64,000 nucleotides of DNA from Emiliania huxleyi CCMP1516 (lineage: Eukaryota; Haptophyta; Isochrysidales; Noelaerhabdaceae). Each line of letters starts with the position of its first letter. Position 1 is the stretch's first letter. The stretch covers positions 280,631 through 344,630 of the forward strand of contig NW_005196163.1 in the NCBI RefSeq assembly GCF_000372725.1, given 5' to 3'. The notes under the pieces are model-generated. The model was not told where the DNA came from. It saw only the letters and a program-made list of their open reading frames with translations, and did no database searches. A program made the translations under genes and the position numbers. This document shows, one piece after another, positions 1-9,099 of this stretch.

Positions 1-475
1 GCGGGTTGGCGCGGGGGCGACGGCGAGGCTTTCGTGCAGAGCGTCGAGCGGGATCTCGCATCGCACCGTTGCGGCCACCCACAAGCCGAGCGCGAACGAG
101 GAGCCCGGCCCGGCGGCGAGCGCCGAGGAGACGGCCGCCCCGGCGGTGAGCACACGCGGGTAGGACTACAGGTGGGTACTTGCATTGACCCTGTGACTCT
201 CGCCTGCCGCACGTCACGCGCAGGGCCTCGACGAGTGGAAGCCCCCCTCCCCGCTCCGCAAGATCGAGCGCAAGGGCGAGTCCAACCTGATCGATCGCTC
301 CAAGAAGACCACCAAGAGCCTCACCCCGATCGGCCGCGTCGACCCCAACGGGTTCGCGGCGCTGCTCGGAACGGAAGTTGACGAGAAAGACCTCGCTGGC
401 GTCGGCTCCGGGTCTGTCGGCGACGGCGCGCCGTCGTCGACCACGCCCTCGGCGCGTGCTGCCTTGCCCGTGTAG
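1..475 (+). CDS. 3' end of an unidentified gene, truncated by the window edge
   Basis: An open frame runs from base 2 to 145, is cut by a GT-AG intron at 146-223 (GTGAG start, CGCAG end), and continues in phase from 224 to a TAG at 473-475. The last exon codes for a hydrophilic, basic tail (about 83 residues) beginning GLDEWKPPSPLRKIERK and containing SLTPIGRVDPNGFAALLG. No domain is recognised. An alternative ending exists: a GT at 470 could splice to the CAG before about 514, adding a short exon reading GAVEETPPTSTRSGFRFGQ just upstream of the next gene. Product unknown; the coding call rests on phase agreement across the intron and the open frame. Confidence 0.4.
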
Positions 476-609
476 CGCGCCCTGCTCGTGACCAACCCTT
501 GTCCGCACTTCAGGGCGCCGTGGAGGAGACCCCGCCGACCTCGACGCGCTCCGGCTTCCGCTTCGGCCAGGTTTGCTCGACAAAGCTACTGTGCCACAAG
601 GGGCGCGCC

Positions 610-3600
610 ATGTTCTTCCTCCTGTGGCTCCTTCCAGTCACCACAGCTCAAGTAGACTACGCGAGCCCGATCCAGCTCGGCTTCCTCTACGCGCAGAGCC
701 CGGCGTCGTGGCTCGTCGAGTCGCGCTCCCAATTCAAGCTTGCGCTCGACGACGTCAATGCGGCTGGCATGCTTCCGTACAATATATCCTACGTCACGGC
801 CAACACGCGTGAGCAGGAGTTCTTCGCGCTGAGAGGATGCATCGAGTGCGTCGCTTGACACTCGAACCGCGGTCGACCCATGCCGCGCTCCTGCGTGCTC
901 TGATCGTCCCGCGTTTGCGTCCCGCGTGCGCAGTCTGCTCGACGACTCGAGCGTGATCGGAATTGTCGGCACCGGCTACTCGGCCGCGCTCTCTGCCGCC
1001 GCCGCCTACGCCTCCGCGCGCCAAAAGCCCATTGTCTCGCCAGGCGCAACGCGGGTGACCTTCACAGACAAGACCAAGTTTCCCTACCTCGTGCGTAGCG
1101 TCGGGTCCGACGCGACAGAGCTCGGCGGCATGGTCTTCGCGATCGAGAGCCTCGGCTGGAGGAGCGTCGTCGTCATTTACTCGGTTGATTTCATCACGGC
1201 CGCCTCGTACTTCCGAAACGCCGCACAGGCGCGGGGCATCGACGTGGTGATCGAGGCGCGCGTCTCCAGCAGTGGTGAGAAGTGGAAGACGTTTGTCGCC
1301 CTCGAGGCCGTCCGCCACTCGGGCGCGCGCATCCTCGTCTCCATCACCAGCAGCGCCGACCAGGAGGAGCTGCACCAGGCCGCCGCCGATATCGGGCTGC
1401 ATAACGAGGGCTACGTCTGGTTGGGCTGGAGCGCGTCCTTCACGTCCACGATTCCGCTGCCCGGCTACATCTTCGTCCAGGCCGCGGCCGCGCAGCCGAG
1501 CGCCGCAGCGGCGGCAAGCTTCCTGTCCCACTTTCAGAAGGGCACTCTGACGTACGACGAAGCAATCCACGGCTCCTACAATGCAACGAGCGGGGCGCCA
1601 TTCTACGATGCGGCACATGAGGGGGTGCGTTGGGATACGGACTACGCGCCGGTCGGCGACGGCTTACCCGACCATTGGGGCAAGTGCGTGCGCCGCGACG
1701 CGGCGCGCGTGCGTGCTGCGCCCCCACCGCACGCGTCCTGCTGCCCATGGCTCCGGTGCACCCTGCCGCTCACGCAGCGCGCCCTCGATCGCAGGTACGT
1801 CTACGACACCGCATGGCTCTACGCGCATGCGCTCAAGCGCCTCGCGGAGGCGGGTACGTCGCCGCACGACGGCGAGGCGCTCCTCGCGGCCCTGCTCGCG
1901 ACGTCCTTTGAGGGCGTGACCGGCCGGCTGGAGATCTCGCCCGCCGACCAGGACCGCGTACAGGGCTTCCAATTGCACTCTCTTGTCCCCGAGAACCTCA
2001 ACGCCTCCGCCGCGCGGAACTCGAGCGCCGTTTCGACCGCGCCACTCGTCGACGTCGTCGCTGCGAACATCAGCTACCTGTGGTGGCCGCTTGGGTATGT
2101 GCCATCCGACGGCTCGAGCGCCGATGCCGCCAGCTGCTCACTCGAGTGGCCCCTCGGCCAAGAAGTTTTCGTCGGTCAGTCGGCGACGCTGAGTGTGTCT
2201 CTGAACAACGCGTTTCGGAGGCCCGTCACGGCGGCCGACGCCACGGTGAACATCACGATCGTTGGAGATCAGTCGTGCGCCCGCGTGATGCCTCTGCCGA
2301 CGGCCACAGCACCAGTTGGCAGCAGTGCCAGCTCGATTCGGGCGTTCACCGTCGAGCTGCTTGAGGTGGGCACGTGTGCCATTCGCGTGCATGTGAAGCA
2401 CGGTGCCCCGCCGCCTGCCTTCATCGGGGCGATTGAGCTCTCCGTGAGCCAAGAGACGCTGCCCGACATCTTGTTTGGCTTGACCCTTACTCTCGTGCTC
2501 CTCGCGCTTGCGGTGATGCTCATCGGCGCCTACTTCCTTCAGGGCCCCTGAGGGGCGCTTCTTTGACACGTCTCGGTGTCGGCAGGCGCTCGCTCTCTTC
2601 TTGGTCGCCCGGCGCTTCAACCTCGCCAAGCGGCGCCGCCAGCTATTGTGGCGCTCCACCCGCCAGCCGCCCCGCTTGCGCTCCAAGGCCGACAGCGCGA
2701 GGTGGCCGCCCGCCGCCAGCTGCTCATTGGGTGCGAGCCGCGGCGGGTCTCTTCTAGGCGGGCGGCGAGTACCACCTCTTCCTCTCCCACACGTGGAGCA
2801 GCGGCCAGGACCAGGTGCGCACCCTCCCACACCCCACGGTATCCGAACCCGACCAGGTGCACATGATCAAGCGGCGGCTGGCCCCTCCCCTACCCCACGG
2901 TACCCGAACCCACCCTCCCCTACCCCACAGTATACCCGAACCCGACCACAGGTGCACATGATCAAGCGGCGGCTCGCCACGCTCGCGCCGAAGATGAAGG
3001 TCTTCCTTGACGTCGACGACCTCGAGGAGTTCGGCACGCTCGCCGACAACGTCGCCGCCTCGGACGTGGTGCTCCTCTTCCTCTCGCGCGGCTACTTCGC
3101 CTCCAAGGCTTGCAAGATCGAGTACATGGCCGCCTGCCGGCTGGGCACGAGCCGGCCGTGCTCGTGCACGAGTTGCCGAGGCCCCTCCGGGACCTTCTCG
3201 GAAGCTTCCTGTGTAGGCAAGCCTATTGTCGTCGTGCACGAGTCGAACGAGAACCACGGAGGCGCGCCGAGCTCACCCGAGAGATCACCCGAGATCACCC
3301 GAGATCACCCAAGATTCACCTGAGCTCCCCGAGATCACCCGAGATCACCCGAGGGCATAGGCGCGCCGCTCGAGGAGCTGCGCGATCAGTGCCCCGACGA
3401 GTGCCGCGCGCACCTCTTCGGCAGCCGGGCGGTGGTGCCGTGGCTCCGCTCCGAGGTCTTCCAGCTGGTGACGCTCAAGAAGATCGTCGCCGTCGTGCTG
3501 TCCGCCGACGGCGGCGAGGGCGCCACGGGCAAGCAGGCGGGCGGAGGGGATGAGATGGCCAGTGTGGCCAGCGATCCGTCGACCCGTTCCCGAGAGTCGC

Positions 3601-4828
3601 GGGTCGGCGGAAGCTCGAGCGGCAAGCTCGAGCGAGCCACGATGGCGTCGGCGGAGGCGGCGAGGCGGGTCGCAGCGAGGGCGATGGCGCGCACGCCGGC
3701 CAAGAAGGAGTGCGAGTCGGGCGACCTGTACTTGCACAAGGAGCTCAAGCCGGCGGCGGGGCTGGGCCCTGGGCCTGGCCTGGCGCTCCTCTACTCGCGA
3801 CACAACCCGGGCGCGCGCCTCGTCGCGTCTCAGCTCGCCGCGACGGTCGCCGGCTGCGTCGCCGTCGAGGCTCCCGCGGGCGGTGCCACGAGCGTTGGCG
3901 GCGGGCGGGTCTTGCCGCTCCTCGTTCTCAACGCGCGCACCTTTGAGGGCGCTGACGGGGAGGTGTGCTCCCCACGAGAGCACCCGAGAGCACCCGAGAC
4001 GAGAGGGCGCCGACGGGGAGGTGCGGTGCCCGCAGCGCTTGATGCTCGCCCTCTCTGCGGCCCCTCGCGCGTTTGCTCCACGTTGAGAGACAGGGGCTGG
4101 CCGTTTCCAACAGCCCGTCTCAGACAGTCTCACGTGGCCACCAGGCGCTTGCTAGAGAGGTGTGTGGCTGGCGAGCAGCCTTCAAGGAGACGGTGTGCGC
4201 CGCCGAGCGGACGAGGCAGCGCCTAGAGGCGGCCAGCGGGTTGGCGAAGCTGACGAATCGACTCGAGGAGCTCACGGGCGTGGACTTCGACGGCGACGGC
4301 GACGTCAACGAGAAGTGCCTCGAGCGCGGCTTCCTGTCGCTGGCCTCGAACGTGCAGAGCGGCCAAGTCTCGCTCGGCGAGGCGTCGGGCCGGGCGCAGC
4401 CCAAGCACGGCGGAGCGGTGGGCGAGGCTAGCGAGCGCGTGCGCTCCTCGTCCTCCGCCTCGGAGGCGGACTCGGAGCCGGAGGAGCCGGCGGGCGGCGT
4501 GGAGATGGGCAGGCTGCTGCTCGTGCACATGCTCGATCCCGAGGACGACGGCTGCCGCTTCGAGCAGGTGATGGCCCAGACCCCGCAGCACCTCGTCGAC
4601 GACAAGCTCTACTCGCAGATCGCGCTGCCGTGGTTCCACGCGCCAGACTACCGCGCGGCCGCCCTCGCGGTGCTCTCGCACACGCTCGTCAAGGAGGGCT
4701 CCTCTGCCCCGTCCAGCCGGGCTAGGGGCGGCACGAGGTGGTGGGCTAGCACGCGGTCGGGCCCCGTCACGGAGCGCCGGGCGTCGGGACGGCTCATGTT
4801 CAGGCGGCGGAGCAGCGCGCCCGTGTGA
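610..4828 (+). CDS. Receptor-like protein: ligand-binding ectodomain, one membrane span, cytoplasmic TIR domain
   Basis: Exons by eye: 610-806, 934-1683, 1795-2527, 2586 to about 2711, 2758-2814, 2952-3144, 3217-3261, 3361-3962, 4160-4828 (about 1,120 residues). The start is the ATG at 610, which opens a clear signal peptide (MFFLLWLLPVTTAQ). Exons 1-3 read like a type I periplasmic-binding/ANF-receptor module (SSVIGIVGTGYSAA, KPIVSPGAT, FPYLVRSVGSD, YVYDTAWLYAHAL), then a beta-rich stretch, then one membrane span (LLALAVMLIGALALFLVARR) with basic residues after it. The cytoplasmic part is a TIR domain: YHLFLSHTWSSGQDQ, VFLDVDDLEEFG, SDVVLLFLSRGYFASKACK, GKPIVVVHE, HGGAPLEEL. A second half has an EF-hand-like loop DFDGDGDV and LLLVHMLDPEDDGCRFEQV. 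Known: such TIR modules recur in algal proteins. Inferred: a plasma-membrane receptor whose ligand is unknown. At least four introns use GC donors; the end of exon 4 is not settled. Confidence 0.8.
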
Positions 4829-5925
4829 TGGGTGGCCGGGTGGCCGCGGGTGCGCGGCCATCGCTTTCTGATACGTTCAGTCCCCAGGGTGGGGGCCACC
4901 TCGAACCCCGGTGCGGGTTGTTGTGCGAGTATATGGGCCACGATGATCTCGATGTCTCTCAAATATGAGGGGTTTTGACTCCTACCGGCTCCTGACGCTA
5001 TCCCTGGCAGCTCTAATGACCAGGATCAGTAGTGCTATGATAGAGGGTGCCCATACTAGCGCAGGAGCTGCCACACTCGCCCGGACCGTCCCCCTCTGGG
5101 GCCGGTTCCGCAGCCTGCGAGAGCCGACAGCGCTCTCCGCCGTCAGCGGGGCCGTGCCGCGGGTGCCTACTGCCGAGTGCCACAAACACTGCGCCGTCCC
5201 GCCACCACCGACAGGCTGTCTTGTGTGATGGTTGGGATGTCCAAACGCCACCATCTTGGCTCTTGCGACCTCAAACCCGCGAGCTGTATGGGTGGTCCTG
5301 ACGTCGACAGACGCCCGATGACCACGGTGAAGCTGAGCCGGAACGAGTCGACAAGTCTCGTCTGAGCCCGTGGCGGTCGCCTGCTGAGTCGCTGTGCACG
5401 GGCCGGTACCTCAGGCGTCACCTCCGCAGCCTCAGGTCTCAAACTCCATCACCTCCGACGGGACGCCTTCGGTGGCACGCTCGGTGGCGTACTTTCTGCA
5501 GCTCCATCTCGAGTACGGCGTCGAGCCTACTCACTCCTGTTGGATCTGTGCACTCCCTGGGTCCCAGGGAGTGCACAGATCCAGCAAGCAGTGCGTCCCG
5601 GCAGCGCGCGCAGGCTGCGGAGCTGCAACAAACTCGAGACACGCTTTTTGGGACATTTCGACGCTTTTTTGATACTCGCACAACAACCCGGGCGCTTCTT
5701 AGCTCCCCGGCCCTAGCTCTCCTGAACTCCTCTCTGTGGACTGTGCGTGACTGTCATCTCGCCCGGTCATCTGCGTCCACCATAAAGGACAAAGCAATGC
5801 AGCCGTGGATTCTGGATCTAGGGAGTTGTGGTGTGTGGCAAAAAAAACCAACGCTCAGGCGCCCCCGCGCTCGCAACCCCCGCGACTCGGCCCGCAGCTA
5901 GCCCCGCGGCGTCGCCGTCCCGGCG
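4829..5925. other. Intergenic stretch without a supported gene
   Basis: Between the converging receptor-TIR gene (plus) and the CobW gene (minus) no frame shows a recognisable protein or phase-consistent exons. The only clear structure is the perfect palindrome at 5542-5582. The string GCTTCTTAGCTCCCCGGCCC near 5694 recurs near 28201, so part of this interval is repetitive. Confidence 0.5.
5542..5582. repeat. Perfect 20-bp inverted repeat with a one-base centre
   Basis: The left arm GGATCTGTGCACTCCCTGGG (5542-5561) is exactly matched by its reverse complement at 5563-5582, leaving only T5562 between. It lies between two convergent genes, so it could act as a 3'-end hairpin on either transcript, or mark a recombination or inversion product. 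Confidence 0.9.
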
Positions 5926-7653
5926 CTAGCCGGCGAGGCAGCCATCCAGCGCCTCGCAGATCGCACCCTCGTCGAGGTTTGCGCCGATGAAGACGATCTC
6001 CTGCCGCCGGTCGCCGCCCTTGCCCTCAAAATCCTCGAGGATGGACGCAAGATGCGCCTGCGGCCACTGCTCGCGCGGGACCGAGTCCCACCAGCGGCCC
6101 ATCTCCTTGAGGTCCAGCCGCTTCCCGGCCTGCGACCAGAAGTACGCGACACCGTCCTCGCCCGCAAGCCACACGAAGCCTTTGGAGCGGAGCAGCGGGT
6201 CGAAGAGCGCCATGTTGCCGCCGTCGCCGTCGCCTCCCTCCCCGCCACTCGCCGGCGCCACGGCGGCGTCTTGGGCGCCCTGTCGCAGCGGAGCGGCGAC
6301 CGTGGCGAGGAAAGGAAGGTCGGAGACGAGGCGCGCGAGCTTGGCTGGGTCGAACGGCGAACGGCGCGCGTAGACAAAGGTGCGGATGCCGAAACGCTGT
6401 GCGGCCGTCGTCTCCTCGCGGGACCCGCCGTGGCTGTGGCCGTGGCCGTGGCTATGGTCGTGCGACGGGTCGGTGCAGCCCGGGTCGGCGCAGTCGGCGG
6501 CGTGGCTGTGCTCGTGCGACTCGGCGTGCTCGTGCGCCTCGGCGTGGCTGTGCTCGTGCGCCTCGGCGTGGCTGTGCTCGTGCGCCTCGGCGTGGCTGTG
6601 CTCGTGCCCATCCTCGGCGGGCGCGGCGGGCGCGGCGGCGGGCGGGGGCTGCGACGCGAGCCACTTTGCCCAGTCGATGGACGACTTGTGGTCCATGACG
6701 TCGTTGGAGGTCGCCACGCCGGCCGCGCGGGAGGGGACGAGGATGGAGGCGAGGGGCACCGCGCCGTACTCTGCGCGGTGCACCGCGGCGAACCCGTTGA
6801 GCGAGCCGACGACCTGCTGCAGCTGCTCGAGCTCCGCGGCGTCGGCGGTGTCGGCCTTGTTGATGACGACGACGTCGGCCGTCTCGACCTGCTCCACCAG
6901 CAGCTGCACCACGCCAGTCTCGCGCGCCTCCACCACCTCCGCGTCCGCCTCGGCCGCCCCGAGGTCTGGCCGCGAGCTGAGCAGGTCGGAGGACCCGTAC
7001 TCTCTCATGAAGGACGCCGCGTCCACGACTGTGACCATGTTCTCGAGCTTGATGCAGCGCATGATTGGCCAGTTGAGCGCGGCCGCCTCCTGGAACATGG
7101 CCCGCAGCAACTTTGGCTCGGCGACGCCGGACGACTCCACGACGATGTGCTCGTACGGCGCCCCGCGCGTGAAGGAGAGCGAGACGAGCTCGGACAGCGA
7201 GGCGAGCAAGTCGTCGCCGGCGGAGCAGCAGGCACAGCCGTTCGACAGCTCCAGCATGTCGTCGCCCCACCGGCTCAGCGCTCCTTGGCCGTCCGAGCCC
7301 TGGCCGTCCGAGCCGCCGCCGTCCGAAGCGCCGTCGGCCGCGGTGCCACCGCGCGCCACGAGCTTTGCGTCAATGTTGACGGCGGCGACGTCGTTGACGA
7401 TGACTCCGACGCGTGCGCCCTCCTTGTTGCTCAGCACGTGCGAGAGCAGCGTCGTCTTGCCCGCGCCGAGGAAGCCAGACAGGATCGTCAGAGGGATGGG
7501 CGAGAGCTCGGCCTCAGGCTCGTCCCGGCCGCCGCCGTCGCCCACGCCGCTCGCACCGCCGCCACCGCCGCGGAGCACTGCCGGCCGGCCGCGGAGCGCT
7601 GCGTTGGGCACGGTGAGCGCCGGCGCGATGGCGAGGATGGCGAGCCACGTCAT
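5926..7653 (-). CDS. CobW/COG0523-family GTPase metal chaperone with His-rich loops
   Basis: A single uninterrupted frame of 575 residues. The N terminus (MTWLAILAIAPALTVPNAALRGRPAVLRGG) looks like a signal peptide plus transit-like stretch, so plastid targeting is likely. Family marks in order: P-loop GFLGAGKT (about 60-67), the metal-site motif GCACC (Cys about 140, 142, 143), ESSGVAEP (about 175), and the guanine-specificity motif NKAD (about 270). Between the GTPase and the C-terminal CobW domain sits a His-rich insert (about 340-400) made of repeated HSHAEAHE-type units followed by HDHSHGHGHSH. Family knowledge: COG0523 proteins use GTP to deliver zinc, cobalt or other metals to client enzymes. 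Inferred: a zinc or similar metal chaperone, with the His array acting as a metal store. The client is not evident from neighbours. Confidence 0.9.
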   Translation of the reverse strand: MTWLAILAIAPALTVPNAALRGRPAVLRGGGGGASGVGDGGGRDEPEAELSPIPLTILSGFLGAGKTTLLSHVLSNKEGARVGVIVNDVAAVNIDAKLVARGGTAADGASDGGGSDGQGSDGQGALSRWGDDMLELSNGCACCSAGDDLLASLSELVSLSFTRGAPYEHIVVESSGVAEPKLLRAMFQEAAALNWPIMRCIKLENMVTVVDAASFMREYGSSDLLSSRPDLGAAEADAEVVEARETGVVQLLVEQVETADVVVINKADTADAAELEQLQQVVGSLNGFAAVHRAEYGAVPLASILVPSRAAGVATSNDVMDHKSSIDWAKWLASQPPPAAAPAAPAEDGHEHSHAEAHEHSHAEAHEHSHAEAHEHAESHEHSHAADCADPGCTDPSHDHSHGHGHSHGGSREETTAAQRFGIRTFVYARRSPFDPAKLARLVSDLPFLATVAAPLRQGAQDAAVAPASGGEGGDGDGGNMALFDPLLRSKGFVWLAGEDGVAYFWSQAGKRLDLKEMGRWWDSVPREQWPQAHLASILEDFEGKGGDRRQEIVFIGANLDEGAICEALDGCLAG

Positions 7654-7983
7654 GCGTGAGCAACCTTATGCGCCAGCAGACACAGTGGACACACCCAGGA
7701 CACACCCAGGGCGACGTGTCCCGCGCAGCCAGCGATGTGCAGCCAGCCAGCCAGCGATGTGCAGCGACTCAGCACGCTCTGTTTTTTTATTCACCGCTCT
7801 TTATACTCGTTTATTCACGAGGCGACCCCAGGGGAACCTGGTCTAGGTTTCCTAGTGGCGTGCTGTGAATAATCAGCGAAGAAGACGCCTGTTTTTTATT
7901 GTTTTTTTCGTGAATGTTGTTTTTTTCGTGGTTTGTTGTTGTCAAATCAAGGCACATTACTCCGTCACGCGAGAGAGATTTTT

Positions 7984-8027
7984 AGCAATACCAAACAACT
8001 CTAACACTCACACGTAATTTGGTTTTG
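7984..8027 (+). repeat. AT-rich dispersed repeat copy 1
   Basis: The core TTTTTAGCAATACCAAACAA, followed by a CTCACAC-type string, recurs at about 22711-22755 with the same order of conserved blocks. Both copies sit in AT-rich islands with runs of T and GTTTTGTTTG strings, unlike the GC-rich surroundings. They are probably fragments of one repeat family. Confidence 0.6.
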
Positions 8028-8097
8028 TTTGGTTTTGTTGTCACGCGAGAGTGGCCGTTAAGTTTTTCTCTTTTTTTGAGGCCTAGTCAACAGAGAC

Positions 8098-8345
8098 TGA
8101 CCCTCGCTATCGCAGTCTCTGCGGGCGGCTACAACGGTGTACACTACCTCAACTCGGTGCAGCGGTTCTCGGATGCCGCCACCGAGTGCGCTCCAGGTTC
8201 CACGGCTTCGGAGAGAGCTGGGTCTTGCGCGCTCTGTCCCGCAGGGCTCTCCTCAGAGAGGGGGAGCGAGGCGTGCTACGAATGCCCCATCGCGAGTTTC
8301 ACCAAGAGCCCTGGCCAAGAATGTATTCCGTGTTCTCATCCCCTC
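8098..8345 (+). pseudogene. Fragment of a kelch / Cys-rich (GCC2-GCC3-like) gene
   Basis: An open stretch reads like part of a larger gene: AGGYNGVHYLNSVQRF resembles a kelch blade, followed by a Cys-rich segment (CAPGSTASERAGSCALCPAG, then CYECPIASFTKSPGQECIPC) of the ephrin-receptor-like GCC2/GCC3 type. It has no start and no continuation, and it abuts the start of the SMR gene. Imperfect 21-bp copies of GAGACTGACCCTCGCTATCGC lie on each side (8093-8113 and 8355-8375), suggesting a templated insertion or a duplication. It may be transcribed as 5' leader of the SMR gene, but no function is evident. Confidence 0.5.
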
Positions 8346-8376
8346 AGTAGTAGCGAGACTAACCCTCGCTACCGCC

Positions 8377-8907
8377 ATGCGGCCCTTCTTGCTGCTCCTC
8401 GTCGCCACCGCGTCTGCATACCGCGCTGCGCTCTCTCCGCGCCAAGCGTCCACGGTCTCTGGCTGCGCTGCGCCCGCCTGTGCCGCGCCCGCTGCACTGC
8501 CGACGGCGCGTTGCCACCTGCTCCTGCGCGGCGGCGGCGGCGGCTCTCCGCTTCTGGTCCGGCTCGTCGAGCGCCTCGCCTCCACCATCGAGACGGCGCT
8601 GCCAGCGAGCACCATCCTCGCGATCGCCATCGCCCTGGAGATTGGCGCGACTACCTGCATGAAGTTAGCCGCGCTCGGCTCGGGCCGCTGGCTCGTCGGC
8701 GTCGGGCTCGGCTACACGCTCTGCTTCTCCATCTTCCCGCTCGCCCTCAAACGCCTGCCCCTCTCTCTGGCCTATGCAGTGTGGTCTGGCGTCGGCACCG
8801 CCGCCGCGGCCATCATCGGCAACGCCTGCTTCGGCGAGGTGCTTGGGCGCAGGCAGGTGGCCTCGATCGGCCTCATCGTGGCCGGAGTGGTGGGGCTCAA
8901 CACGTAG
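8377..8907 (+). CDS. SMR/EmrE-family small membrane transporter with plastid-type presequence
   Basis: 176 residues, single exon. The ATG at 8377 is chosen because it opens a signal peptide (MRPFLLLLVATASA) with a following YRAALSPRQ, a context typical of plastid import in red-lineage algae; upstream in-frame codons belong to the kelch scrap. The mature part is a four-helix SMR protein: an ALEIGATTCMKLA helix 1 carrying the conserved membrane Glu, then GLGYTLCFSIFPLALKRLPL, SLAYAVWSGVGTAAAAIIG and ASIGLIVAGVVGLNT. Known: SMR dimers exchange protons for cationic drugs or small guanidinium and polyamine-like compounds. Inferred: a plastid-envelope or thylakoid exporter; the substrate cannot be read from sequence. 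Confidence 0.85.
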   Translation: MRPFLLLLVATASAYRAALSPRQASTVSGCAAPACAAPAALPTARCHLLLRGGGGGSPLLVRLVERLASTIETALPASTILAIAIALEIGATTCMKLAALGSGRWLVGVGLGYTLCFSIFPLALKRLPLSLAYAVWSGVGTAAAAIIGNACFGEVLGRRQVASIGLIVAGVVGLNT

Positions 8908-9099
8908 AGATCTAGCGGCCGTCACTCGCCGCACGGCAAGGAGGGTTAGGCTTGCAGCCGACCTTTGGAACTTCCTTGGCCTAATCGGGCCTTCGAGCTT
9001 CGGCTTGGTCCCTGCCGAGGTCGATTTTATCACTTCCTCTCCACGCCGGCCGGGCCGAGATTTTTTTCACTCCTGTTTGCCACGCGCGCGACACGGATC

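Noticed and set aside
499-609. Upstream extension of the receptor-TIR reading frame
   Set aside because: The frame is open back to 499, but the strong signal peptide begins at ATG 610; the upstream codons may be an exon of the preceding gene.
6052-7659. 535-codon plus-strand ORF opposite the CobW gene
   Set aside because: Antisense shadow; the minus strand carries all family motifs.
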